From: an uncultured Treponema sp.
Lineage (GTDB): Bacteria > Spirochaetota > Spirochaetia > Treponematales > Treponemataceae
Reading direction: 5' to 3'
DNA length: 34,591 nucleotides
Assembly (NCBI GenBank): GCA_946540605.1
Contig: CAMNIU010000145.1
Location: 1-34,591 of the forward strand
Both the position numbers and the translations under genes were made by a program. The number at the start of each line of letters is the position of its first letter. Position 1 is the stretch's first letter. Shown in pieces: positions 23,602 to 30,836 of this stretch. Below the pieces are notes generated by a model. That model had not been told where the DNA came from. It saw nothing but the letters and a program-made list of their open reading frames with translations, and searched no databases.

Positions 23602-24400
23602 GACTTTCCTCCACGTATTCAAGACGTTGTGTAAGCTGAGCAATTGTTTTTTCAAGTCGAGACTTTTCTTTTTCAAGTTTTGTTTTAGGATCCGTACCTG
23701 CTGCCTGAGCAGATTTCTGCTTCATCATCTCGCGTACAGAAGAAGGACTCTTTCCACCAGCAAGGAATTCCTGTTCTACTTGAGCACGGTCATCCTTCTT
23801 TTTTACACTGGCAACTACTTTCATATTTTCAAAACCAATTGCCGGATTTACTTCTACAGCACCTACCTTGCGGATATCTTTTGCGGCATTGCGAGGCATG
23901 CAAAGTACACGGTCAATATAATCTTCATAGCGGATATCAGCTTCTTTACAAAGGTCAAAAGCACGTGCAAGTTTTTTGCCGAACTCCTGCATAAGCTGTC
24001 CGTTTTTAGCAAGATAGTTCTCTTTGATATCCAGAGTGAGAGCCTTAAGCTCCTCGTTATTTTCCCATCCAATTGAGTAATAACCTTTTTCCTCGGCAAT
24101 TTTCAAAAGCTCGCCAAACTTAGCCCAAAACTCCTGAGTGTGAACCTTGCAGGCTTTTCCGTAACTAGGGTCATTTTCCTGCTTTTCTATAGTACAAAGA
24201 TGATGGGTATATTCGTGAACTGCTGTATAAATCAGCATGTTATCAGATTTAAAATTCAGATTATGAAGATAGATTTCATGTGTATCCGGCTGATAAAATC
24301 CGTTTACACGCTTGCTTTCTTTACCTGTCTGGATTACTGTAAAGTCTATTTCGCTTGGAGCTATGTCCAGCAGGATTTCTTTAATTCTTTCGTTATTCAA
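23588..24400 (-). CDS. SprT-like zinc-metalloprotease-fold protein
   Basis: This 270-residue cytosolic protein carries HEYTHH at residues 62-67 (HExxH zinc site with Glu63 as candidate catalyst). A further His87 in VHTQEFW gives the H..EF pattern of SprT-like proteins. The middle is helical, and residues 225-268 form a clear coiled coil (TKLEKEKSRLEKTIAQLTQR). It may be an SprT-like peptidase, but no substrate can be inferred. The start is TTG, with AGAAGAGG about 8 nt upstream. It is the first gene of a compact run down to the VanY gene. Confidence 0.72.
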   Translation of the reverse strand: MNNERIKEILLDIAPSEIDFTVIQTGKESKRVNGFYQPDTHEIYLHNLNFKSDNMLIYTAVHEYTHHLCTIEKQENDPSYGKACKVHTQEFWAKFGELLKIAEEKGYYSIGWENNEELKALTLDIKENYLAKNGQLMQEFGKKLARAFDLCKEADIRYEDYIDRVLCMPRNAAKDIRKVGAVEVNPAIGFENMKVVASVKKKDDRAQVEQEFLAGGKSPSSVREMMKQKSAQAAGTDPKTKLEKEKSRLEKTIAQLTQRLEYVEESLANM

Positions 24401-24406
24401 TTCAAA

Positions 24407-24458
24407 AACCTCTTCTCCATTTTAACCGTATTTGAAGTATTGGGGAAGAGGTTTTTAT
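24407..24458. other. inverted repeat upstream of the SprT-like gene
   Basis: An AAACCTCTTCTCC arm and a GGGGAAGAGGTTT arm are separated by about 25 nt. The right arm ends against the A-type repeat pair at 24460. On the minus strand the downstream arm contains the AGAAGAGG Shine-Dalgarno of the SprT-like gene, so pairing could hide it. It could equally be a weak terminator after the barrel gene. Confidence 0.45.
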
Positions 24459-24459
24459 A

Positions 24460-24521
24460 TGGATTGCTTCGCTACGCTCGCAATGACGTCATTGCGAGGA
24501 GCGCAGCGACGTGGCAATCCA
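24460..24521. repeat. A-type palindromic repeat pair
   Basis: An A-short copy (TGGATTGCTTCGCTACGCTC, then GCAATGAC) and an A-long copy (GTCATTGCGAGGAGCGCAGC, then GACGTGGCAATCCA) meet head to head. The join is a perfect CAATGACGTCATTG centre. One end lies 1 nt from the stop codon of the outer-membrane protein gene. Confidence 0.88.
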
Positions 24522-24522
24522 T

Positions 24523-26301
24523 TTAGAACTGATAGCTTGCACCAAGACTTACGAAACTGTTCTTGTGCCATGCGTAGAATTCGCTGTCTTCGTCTGCACA
24601 GTGAATGTACATTCCGCTAGCTGTAAGTGTAAGGTTCTGATCCGGCTTAAATGCAAGCTTTGGCAGAACGACGAGGTCGCCGCGTTCAATTCCGTACATT
24701 ACAGTTACTTCCGGAGCAATTTTGTCATTTAAGAATGATGTAGTTACATTAGCAACAACTTTGTTATTTGAATAACCTTTTTTGTTGTAATCTACATCCA
24801 TTGTATTTTTATCGCATTCATCACCATGCAGAACAAAAGTACCGGTTTCCTGAACGTTCAGGTTTGCATTCCAGAACGGAAGGTCAATATCAAAACCGCC
24901 AAGCCATGCGATGGAATTATTGTGTACCCAAGGATTGCTTCCGTCTGTATCATCTGTAAGATTATAAGCAAACTCACCGCGTACATTGAAGTGCCAGATG
25001 ATTGAAGACATCTCAAGCCCAAAGGTCTGCTTTCTGTCGTATGCAAGGAACTTGTCAGATTCAGAAACTTCACCATTAGCAAGATATGTCTCAAGGAAGT
25101 TGTTCAATTTGCTTGCATTGAAAGATGGCTGCTTGTACCAGCCATAGTAATAACTCAAGCCCATATCAACCTGACCAAGTGTCCAGGTAGCGCGGCTACC
25201 AAACTGACTGTATTTAAGAGTCCAGAGGTCCGGGTAGATATTATCTGAAACTGATGTAACATTGTTTAATGCCAGCGTATATGCTGTATCAGCCGCAGTA
25301 AGTTTGTTCTGATAATCAGCCGCCTGTGCAGCTGCATTTTTGGCTGCTGCAGTATATTCAGCCGCAGCTTTTTCCTGAGCAGTTTTTTCTGCAGTACAGT
25401 GAACGATGGCCATTGTTGCCTGCTGAATCTGAGCCTCAAGCGCACTTGTGTCCTGACCGGCTTTTTTTGCAGCAATAATTCCTGCTTTTAGCTGTGCAAT
25501 CGCATTTGTATATTCAGTTATCTTATTACCATATTCAGTAGCCGCAGCTGATGCAGCAGCAGCCTGCAACTGAGAACTCTTTTCTATAGTTGTAGCTGCA
25601 GCAAGCCCTGTTCTTGCAGTTTCACAATCTGTAACAAGTTTCTTTACATACATTTCAGCAGAAGTTGTCGCAGCCCCAGTCAAAGCTGCAACCTGCGCAG
25701 GAGTCCAGCGGCCATCTGTTGCAAAACGGTCAACTGGCAAAAGCGGTGTATAAACGCCTTCAATATTCATGTTAGCAAATGGAAGACTATATACAGCACG
25801 AATCATTGGAGTGCTTATGCGACGGTCCAGATAATCTGGAATGATAAAATCTGAATAATCGTCTGCATTGAAATTGTCGAGAACGTGAAGTTTATCTCCC
25901 TTGCCCCAGACAACTTTCATTTTTCCAGCTTCAAGAGTCAAGTTTCCAAAATAACCACGAAGCACTGCTTCATCAATTACATCGGCCGGATGATTTTTAA
26001 TTGTGTCTTCATCAATCTTGAAATTGAGTTCTACATCAGATTTTGTTCCACTGTATTTTAAGTCGAGAGCAGCAGATGGAGTTGCTTCGATTTCTACTTT
26101 ATCAGCCTTAGCCTCATCAACATCTACATAAGCGCGGATTTCTGTATCCACACTTCCGTTTACTTCGAGTGCAGAAACAGCACCAGATGAAGACTCTCCA
26201 CCAAAATCACCGAAATCTCCAAAGCTGTCGAAGTCATCGGCATAAGCAGCAGCTCCCATCAAAAGAGCCGATGTCATAAGAATGTATTTATTAAGTTTCA
26301 T
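24523..26301 (-). CDS. outer-membrane beta-barrel of the RND export operon, with helical insertion
   Basis: This 592-residue protein has a signal peptide (MKLNKYILMTSALLMGAAAYA) followed at once by an Asp/Phe/Gly tract (DDFDSFGDFGDFGG, residues 22-35). Barrel-like strands run from about 45 to 195, with LEAGKMKVVWGKGDKLHVLD and PDYLDRRISTPMIRAVYSLP. The insertion at about 200-350 is Ala/Gln/Glu-rich and helical, probably a coiled coil. Strands resume to a terminal aromatic (VSLGASYQF). Apart from the insertion it resembles DUF1302-type porins that accompany RND exporters and LolA-like proteins. It is third in that operon. GAGGT lies 5 nt before the ATG. The Asp-Phe-Gly tract is also present in the RND protein of the same operon. 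Confidence 0.82.
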   Translation of the reverse strand: MKLNKYILMTSALLMGAAAYADDFDSFGDFGDFGGESSSGAVSALEVNGSVDTEIRAYVDVDEAKADKVEIEATPSAALDLKYSGTKSDVELNFKIDEDTIKNHPADVIDEAVLRGYFGNLTLEAGKMKVVWGKGDKLHVLDNFNADDYSDFIIPDYLDRRISTPMIRAVYSLPFANMNIEGVYTPLLPVDRFATDGRWTPAQVAALTGAATTSAEMYVKKLVTDCETARTGLAAATTIEKSSQLQAAAASAAATEYGNKITEYTNAIAQLKAGIIAAKKAGQDTSALEAQIQQATMAIVHCTAEKTAQEKAAAEYTAAAKNAAAQAADYQNKLTAADTAYTLALNNVTSVSDNIYPDLWTLKYSQFGSRATWTLGQVDMGLSYYYGWYKQPSFNASKLNNFLETYLANGEVSESDKFLAYDRKQTFGLEMSSIIWHFNVRGEFAYNLTDDTDGSNPWVHNNSIAWLGGFDIDLPFWNANLNVQETGTFVLHGDECDKNTMDVDYNKKGYSNNKVVANVTTSFLNDKIAPEVTVMYGIERGDLVVLPKLAFKPDQNLTLTASGMYIHCADEDSEFYAWHKNSFVSLGASYQF

Positions 26302-26318
26302 ATTAACCTCGAATTTTT

Positions 26319-26379
26319 GTCATGCTGAACTTGTTTCAGCATCTCTATTAAATAGATTCCGAAACAAGTTCGGAATGAC
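26319..26379. repeat. B-type palindromic repeat pair
   Basis: GTCATGCTGAACTTGTTTCA, then GCATCT, is separated by about 12 nt from AGATTCCGAAACAAGTTCGG, then AATGAC. Each half is itself a short hairpin with ACTTGTTT or AAACAAGT at its loop, and the two halves are inverted relative to each other. It lies in the leader of the outer-membrane protein gene, directly behind an A-type pair. The same unit recurs at 31585. Confidence 0.85.
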
Positions 26380-26386
26380 GTACTGT

Positions 26387-26460
26387 TGGATTGCTTCGCA
26401 CTACGTGCTCGCAATGACGTTTTTTTGTCATTGCGAGGAGCGTAGCGACGTGGCAATCTA
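26387..26460. repeat. A-type palindromic repeat pair
   Basis: An A-short variant with a CTACGTG insertion (TGGATTGCTTCG, then GCTCGCAATGAC) faces an A-long copy (GTCATTGCGAGGAGCGTAGC, then GACGTGGCAATCTA) across a T-rich spacer. Its outer end lies 2 nt from the stop codon of the LolA-like gene. Together with the B pair it fills almost the whole intercistronic gap. Confidence 0.87.
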
Positions 26461-26462
26461 CA

Positions 26463-27254
26463 TTATTTTCCTGTAGTCAAAAAGTTCTGTGTGAATACTC
26501 TGTCTGGAAGAGGCTTATCAACCTCAACCTTAAGAATCTTAAGAGTTGTGCTATGGCCTGTCTGAACGTTCTTGAGTTTGTTTTCCATTGGCATGTCGTA
26601 ACCGTCAATTTTCTGAATGTTCAAAACTTCGAGAACCTTTACAAGCTTGTCGTTCTTGTCGTACATCTCTGTGTGAATAGGATACATTGTCTCTTTATCA
26701 ACCCAAACCATGCGGTAGTTGTACTGAGTGCCTTTTTTGTCGAGAGGAACTTCTTTGATTACATAGCAGTCGTAAGACTTGCCACTCTCTACGGTAATTG
26801 ATTCCTCGCGAAGGTACTGGTGGTCGTCCTCTGAAACGTTGCGGGTTGAAAGATCATCATAAGTTGCATCTGAACCCATGAAAGATTTTGAACCTTCGCT
26901 AGAGTTTACACGGCGAACTGATTTCAAAGATGGCAGATAGATGAACTTGTCATCCGGCCCATTGTCATTTGTAATCTGAAGGAAGCGGGTATCCTTTACG
27001 TTAGCAGGTCCCTTAAAGTCCATTACAACGTAAGTCTTACCGTCGGCTTCTTTTCCGTACTCAATAATCTGGCGGTCTTCTTTTGAACCACTCTTGTCCT
27101 GCAGGCTCATAATTACCTGGCTGCGGGAAAATGCAGGTTTTTTGAAGTCTGCTACAGTTGTCATAATTTCAGTTCCCTTTGCATCGGCGAAAGCTGATCC
27201 AGCGAAAATTGTAAGTGCAGTCAAAACTGCGAATGTTTTAGTTAATTTCTTCAT
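26463..27254 (-). CDS. LolA-like periplasmic outer-membrane lipoprotein-sorting protein
   Basis: This 263-residue protein has a signal peptide (MKKLTKTFAVLTALTIFAGS, then AFA). The rest shows the LolA/LppX-like half-barrel pattern of the PF17131 type (QVIMSLQDKSGSKEDRQIIE, KFIYLPSLKSVRRV, SFMGSDATYDDLSTRNV). Such proteins are regularly encoded next to MMPL/RND exporters and are thought to carry a hydrophobic molecule, perhaps lipid, through the periplasm. The cargo here is unknown. AAGGAG lies 8 nt before the ATG. It sits between the RND and barrel genes, which supports a three-part envelope-spanning system. Confidence 0.88.
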   Translation of the reverse strand: MKKLTKTFAVLTALTIFAGSAFADAKGTEIMTTVADFKKPAFSRSQVIMSLQDKSGSKEDRQIIEYGKEADGKTYVVMDFKGPANVKDTRFLQITNDNGPDDKFIYLPSLKSVRRVNSSEGSKSFMGSDATYDDLSTRNVSEDDHQYLREESITVESGKSYDCYVIKEVPLDKKGTQYNYRMVWVDKETMYPIHTEMYDKNDKLVKVLEVLNIQKIDGYDMPMENKLKNVQTGHSTTLKILKVEVDKPLPDRVFTQNFLTTGK

Positions 27255-27281
27255 AATTGATTCTCCTTGTATATTTTGTTT

Positions 27282-27353
27282 CTCACAGAGCTCACAGAGA
27301 GCACAGAGGAAAAACTATATAATTTCTCTGTGTACTCCGTGTCCTCTGTGAGG
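27282..27353. repeat. CACAGAG direct and inverted repeat array
   Basis: Two arms of about 29 nt, each holding three CACAGAG or CTCTGTG units spaced 9-10 nt apart, are complementary across an AT-rich 12-nt centre. On the minus strand the element starts 4 nt after the RND stop codon and ends about 18 nt before the LolA Shine-Dalgarno. It occupies most of this intercistronic gap and could fold as a long hairpin. Confidence 0.8.
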
Positions 27354-27357
27354 AATT

Positions 27358-30195
27358 TTATTTTGCTTTTTTAGAAATGAATTTTGGTTCGAACACATTC
27401 AAAATTCCAGGAATGATTGTCATTGCGAGGTAGCTTGATGTGAACATTACGATTGCAACCAGTACACCGATGTAACGGAGTACGACGAACTTAGAGAAGC
27501 AGAGAACGAGGAAGCCAAGTCCTACTGCCAGTGCGTTTGTTACAATTCCGTGGCCACTCTTGCGGAAGGTCTCGCGGGTAACAATTTCCAGGTTGTCTGT
27601 TTTTGCACGCTCTTCCTTGTAGGTTGTAAGGAAGTGGATTGTGTAGTCTATGCCGACACCTACTGCAACAGATGCTATGATGCTTGTTACAAGATCAAGA
27701 TTGATTCCGGCAAAGCCCATTACCATGTAGTTCAAAAGAATTGCAAGGGCAAGAGGAACCGCACCAACAAGTCCGGCCCAGGCAGAACTAAAGGCAATTG
27801 TGATGATGATGAATACAGAGATGAGTGAAATCAAAAGGCTCTGAACCTGGCTTGATACAATCATCTTTGTCATTGTGTATTCCATTTCGCCGGCACCTGT
27901 TGCTTCGATTGTGTAGCCTTCAGGGAAGTGCTCTGCAGCAAAGTTCTTTGCAGCGGCGATGATGTCTCCTGTTTCTTCAGTTGAGTGATTGCGAAGCTGA
28001 CAGGTAACACGCATTACACGAGGGCTCATATCATCATCAACAAAGCGGTCGAGTGAGCCGCTGAGCAAGGTAAGATAACCGTTTACAACACCTGCAAGTT
28101 CTTCGCGGGTAGGAACAGGATACTTTGCAGGATCGTATGGAATCTCGTAGTAAGCCATTCCATTGTAATTGCACTCTTTTTCAAGTTCGGTAAGCATTTT
28201 TTCCGGTGTAGCATTTTTTGCTCCGGCGGCAACATAAGCGCGGTTGAGCATTGCAAGAACTTCTTCTGTTGTCATAGGCTGAGAAAGTTTCTGAGCGTAT
28301 TCAATGTTAGGATCAACCCAGTCTGTATCTGCAACGGCTGAAGTTGATGCTGTTTCTTCTGCAGAACCGAAATCTCCAAAATCATCGAATCCATCATCAG
28401 CAGCAAAGTCATCTCCAAAGTCACCAAAATCGCCGAAATCATCAAAACTGTCAAAATCATCAAAACCATCAGTGTTGGCAGTCTGTGGCAAAAGCATAGA
28501 GTCATCACCGGCAGCTGCGTCAGTACCTGCGACATCCGCATTCTCAGTACTTGGCACATGCCATACCTGATTTATTCGTTTTATGAAAGTTGTGAAAGAA
28601 ACAATCTTACCAATTCCATCATAATTTTCTGCAAGGTAAGTCTGCATATCATCAACAGCCTTCAAAATCTCAGGCTTTGTAAGGTCGCCCTTTTCCTGAC
28701 CGGAAATTGTAAAGTAAAGGCTGTTAGTTCCGGCAAAGTTTTTATCAATAGATTTTATATCCTGACGAAGTTCACAATTCTCCGGGAAGTAATTTACGAT
28801 TGCTGTATCAATCTTAAGCATGCGAAGGCCGGCATAAGAGATGCCCAGAATAACCAGAGTAAAAAGAACAAGACGAACACGGCTGCCACAGAAGAAGTGA
28901 TAGATGTTATAAAGTGTATTACCACTTGCATCTTTCATCTCCTTTCCACCAGCAAGCTGACGGGCACGTTCAAGACGACGCTCAACTTTTTCAGTAATGT
29001 GCTTCATCTTTTCGCGGCCAGCCTGAACCTTTTTAAAATCCTTAGTCAAAAGCAAAGCTGGAATAAAAGTGATAGAAAGAAGGAGAGCAATTCCAACGCC
29101 AATTGCAGTAAAAATTGCAAAACTGTGAAGTGGTTCAATTGGACTTGAAACAAGTGAAATAAAACCTACTATTGTAGTAATTCCGGCAAGGAGGACAGCC
29201 TTCATTACTTCTTTAAGTCCTGCAAAAATTGCTTCAACATATTTTTCACGGGTAAGCTCTCCTTCTACCCCATCAAGTGCAACATAATAATGTGTAAGAA
29301 CATGAATACCATAAGCAGAACCAACGGCAATCAAAGCAACAGGAATAACACTGGAAACCAGTGTAAAGGTAATTCCAAGTAATGCCATAAGCCCCATTGT
29401 CCAGGCTGCGGACATAACAACTGTAATCAAAGGAAGTAAGGTTCCATCCACAGTCTTAAAGCTGAAGAACAATGAAAGAAGAACTACAACAATTACAAGT
29501 GGAATCAAGGCAGCCAGGTCAGAAATCATAAAGCTTCGTGCACTTTCTGCAACTACAGGATCACCATAAATCTTATAAACCAATGGCTGTCCCTCGCACT
29601 CCTCTACAACTACCTGACGAACCTGTTCAAGAATCTTCTGCTGACGTTCAGCATCTGTAATTTTTGAAGTGGCCTTTTCTTCCGGTGTCATTGAATGAAT
29701 TGTAATCTGCATCTGAGTAGCAGTATTATCGTCGTTTACAATAACACGGTTATACATGTCACTCCATTCAGCAAGTCGAGCCTGCAGCTGTTCAATATCC
29801 GCTTCGGAACCAGTGTAAGAATCCGGGATAAGCTGGTTTGCAGAAATCGAGCCATCAGATTCACATACATAATCAATATGAGTAAGTGAATCTACACCTT
29901 CAACTTCATTGAGGTCCAGACAACGGTCTGTAATTTTTCTTACAACTTCAATGTTTTCCGGTGTGAGAATAGTACCTTTTTTTGATTCAAGGCTTACGCC
30001 AATAACAATCATGCTTCCAAATTCATCTTCAGTTTGAGTCAGTCGAGTATAAGAAGCATCTTTTTGTGGCAGGAATTGACGGATTGAATTATCAATTCCA
30101 AGTCCTGTAATAAAAAATCCGAAAACGCCAGTGAGAATCACGCAAATTGCAATGATTATCCACGGACGTTTGAAAAAAGCCCTAGCTGCTTTCAT
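27358..30195 (-). CDS. RND/MMPL-family exporter
   Basis: This 945-residue protein has the duplicated RND plan: TM1 at about 11-33, periplasmic loop 1, TM2-6 at about 225-390, a charged cytoplasmic linker, TM7 near 440-460, periplasmic loop 2, and TM8-12 at about 770-935. The second-half relay motif GIDYTIH near residue 850 keeps the Asp-Tyr pair of MMPL proteins. In the first half the matching motif is GSAYGIH near 291, with Ala for Asp. Loop 2 holds an Asp/Phe/Gly tract at about 573-610. It is a proton-driven exporter of a probably lipid-like substrate and the first gene of the operon. A good Shine-Dalgarno (AAGGAG) precedes the ATG. Confidence 0.9.
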   Translation of the reverse strand: MKAARAFFKRPWIIIAICVILTGVFGFFITGLGIDNSIRQFLPQKDASYTRLTQTEDEFGSMIVIGVSLESKKGTILTPENIEVVRKITDRCLDLNEVEGVDSLTHIDYVCESDGSISANQLIPDSYTGSEADIEQLQARLAEWSDMYNRVIVNDDNTATQMQITIHSMTPEEKATSKITDAERQQKILEQVRQVVVEECEGQPLVYKIYGDPVVAESARSFMISDLAALIPLVIVVVLLSLFFSFKTVDGTLLPLITVVMSAAWTMGLMALLGITFTLVSSVIPVALIAVGSAYGIHVLTHYYVALDGVEGELTREKYVEAIFAGLKEVMKAVLLAGITTIVGFISLVSSPIEPLHSFAIFTAIGVGIALLLSITFIPALLLTKDFKKVQAGREKMKHITEKVERRLERARQLAGGKEMKDASGNTLYNIYHFFCGSRVRLVLFTLVILGISYAGLRMLKIDTAIVNYFPENCELRQDIKSIDKNFAGTNSLYFTISGQEKGDLTKPEILKAVDDMQTYLAENYDGIGKIVSFTTFIKRINQVWHVPSTENADVAGTDAAAGDDSMLLPQTANTDGFDDFDSFDDFGDFGDFGDDFAADDGFDDFGDFGSAEETASTSAVADTDWVDPNIEYAQKLSQPMTTEEVLAMLNRAYVAAGAKNATPEKMLTELEKECNYNGMAYYEIPYDPAKYPVPTREELAGVVNGYLTLLSGSLDRFVDDDMSPRVMRVTCQLRNHSTEETGDIIAAAKNFAAEHFPEGYTIEATGAGEMEYTMTKMIVSSQVQSLLISLISVFIIITIAFSSAWAGLVGAVPLALAILLNYMVMGFAGINLDLVTSIIASVAVGVGIDYTIHFLTTYKEERAKTDNLEIVTRETFRKSGHGIVTNALAVGLGFLVLCFSKFVVLRYIGVLVAIVMFTSSYLAMTIIPGILNVFEPKFISKKAK

Positions 30196-30260
30196 ATAAA
30201 ATCTCCTTGTACCTGTTCTGCAATAACTGTATCAGCAGGACAGTTTGCTACTGTTCATTT

Positions 30261-30284
30261 GTTTAATTTCTTAAACGCTTAAAC
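30261..30284. promoter_or_regulatory. candidate operator 1 for the ArsR-type regulator
   Basis: GTTTAA and TTAAAC form an inverted repeat with a 4-bp spacer (30261-30276), and a further TTAAAC follows at 30279-30284. It lies just downstream of the predicted RND transcription start, a suitable place for repression. Confidence 0.4.
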
Positions 30285-30296
30285 ATTATAACCAAG

Positions 30297-30325
30297 AATA
30301 TAATAACAGATTGTTTTAAAGTCAA
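30297..30325 (-). promoter_or_regulatory. promoter of the RND export operon
   Basis: The minus strand has TTGACT (30325-30320), a 17-bp spacer and TATATT (30302-30297). The predicted leader is about 95 nt and contains candidate operator 1 and the AAGGAG Shine-Dalgarno. Confidence 0.65.
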
Positions 30326-30337
30326 TATTTTTTTTGA

Positions 30338-30365
30338 TTAAATGTTTAATTTTTTAATCATTTAA
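30338..30365. promoter_or_regulatory. candidate operator 2 for the ArsR-type regulator
   Basis: TTAAATG and CATTTAA flank a TTTAA-T-rich-TTAAT centre, giving an inverted repeat of about 28 bp between the two divergent promoters. It shares the TTTAA/TTAAA half-site with the inverted repeat at 30261. Being AT-rich, it could arise by chance. Confidence 0.35.
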
Positions 30366-30370
30366 TTATA

Positions 30371-30399
30371 TTGACAACTAAGATTTTTCATTTTATTCT
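30371..30399 (+). promoter_or_regulatory. promoter of the ArsR-type regulator
   Basis: TTGACA (30371-30376), a 17-bp spacer and TATTCT (30394-30399) end 6 nt before the ATG at 30406. Transcription is therefore predicted to start on the start codon. No Shine-Dalgarno is present. Confidence 0.55.
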
Positions 30400-30405
30400 T
30401 ATAAT

Positions 30406-30759
30406 ATGGTTGTTGATAAGAGTGAAATAAAAAAAACACTGAAGACATTTAACTCATGTGTTCCATTTTTCATTGCAATGAGCGATGAATATCGTCAGCA
30501 ATTAATTATGGATATTGCCGAAGCTGGCCGCGAGGGAATAAATGTTTCAAACCTCTCTGCAAAATCAAAGCTTTCTCGCCCTGCAATTTCGCATCACTTA
30601 AAAGTTCTTAAGGATTCAGGTTTAATTAAACCAAAGAAAATTGGAACCCAAATATTCTATCAGTTGAACCTTAGCGAAAATTTTAAGATAGTTTCTGAGT
30701 TGATTAATTCAATGGAAAATATTCTTTCGAAAATCAATGAAATTGAACCGGAAAAATAG
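30406..30759 (+). CDS. ArsR-type winged-helix regulator
   Basis: This 117-residue protein has a winged helix at about 25-100: SDEYRQQLIMDIAEAG, then VSNLSAKSKLSRPAISHHLK with the recognition helix, then a wing in KPKKIGTQIFYQL. It lacks the ELCVCDL-type metal site of classical ArsR/SmtB sensors, so a non-metal signal is more likely. It faces the RND/LolA/barrel operon and is the natural candidate to control it. The start appears leaderless. The stop codon TAG is the first triplet of an A-type palindromic repeat. Confidence 0.88.
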   Translation: MVVDKSEIKKTLKTFNSCVPFFIAMSDEYRQQLIMDIAEAGREGINVSNLSAKSKLSRPAISHHLKVLKDSGLIKPKKIGTQIFYQLNLSENFKIVSELINSMENILSKINEIEPEK

Positions 30760-30836
30760 ATTGCTTCGCTACGCTCGCAATGACAAATCGACATATCGTC
30801 ATTGCGAGGAGCCCGCTAGGGCGACGTGGCAATCTA
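30757..30836. repeat. A-type palindromic repeat pair supplying both flanking stop codons
   Basis: An A-short copy (TAGATTGCTTCGCTACGCTC, then GCAATGAC) and an A-long variant with a CCCGCTAGGG centre (GTCATTGCGAGGAGCCCGCT, then ending GTGGCAATCTA) are inverted around an 18-nt spacer. The first TAG is the stop codon of the ArsR-type gene. The last CTA, read on the minus strand, is the stop codon of rsmE. Confidence 0.9.

Noticed and set aside
24460-24521. CRISPR array or insertion-sequence ends
   Set aside because: The repeats are paired palindromes with no regular spacers, no cas genes and no transposase nearby.
26282-26476. A plus-strand ORF of 64 residues
   Set aside because: It translates the A and B palindromic repeats and has no ribosome-binding site. 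Such repeats often give spurious hypothetical proteins.
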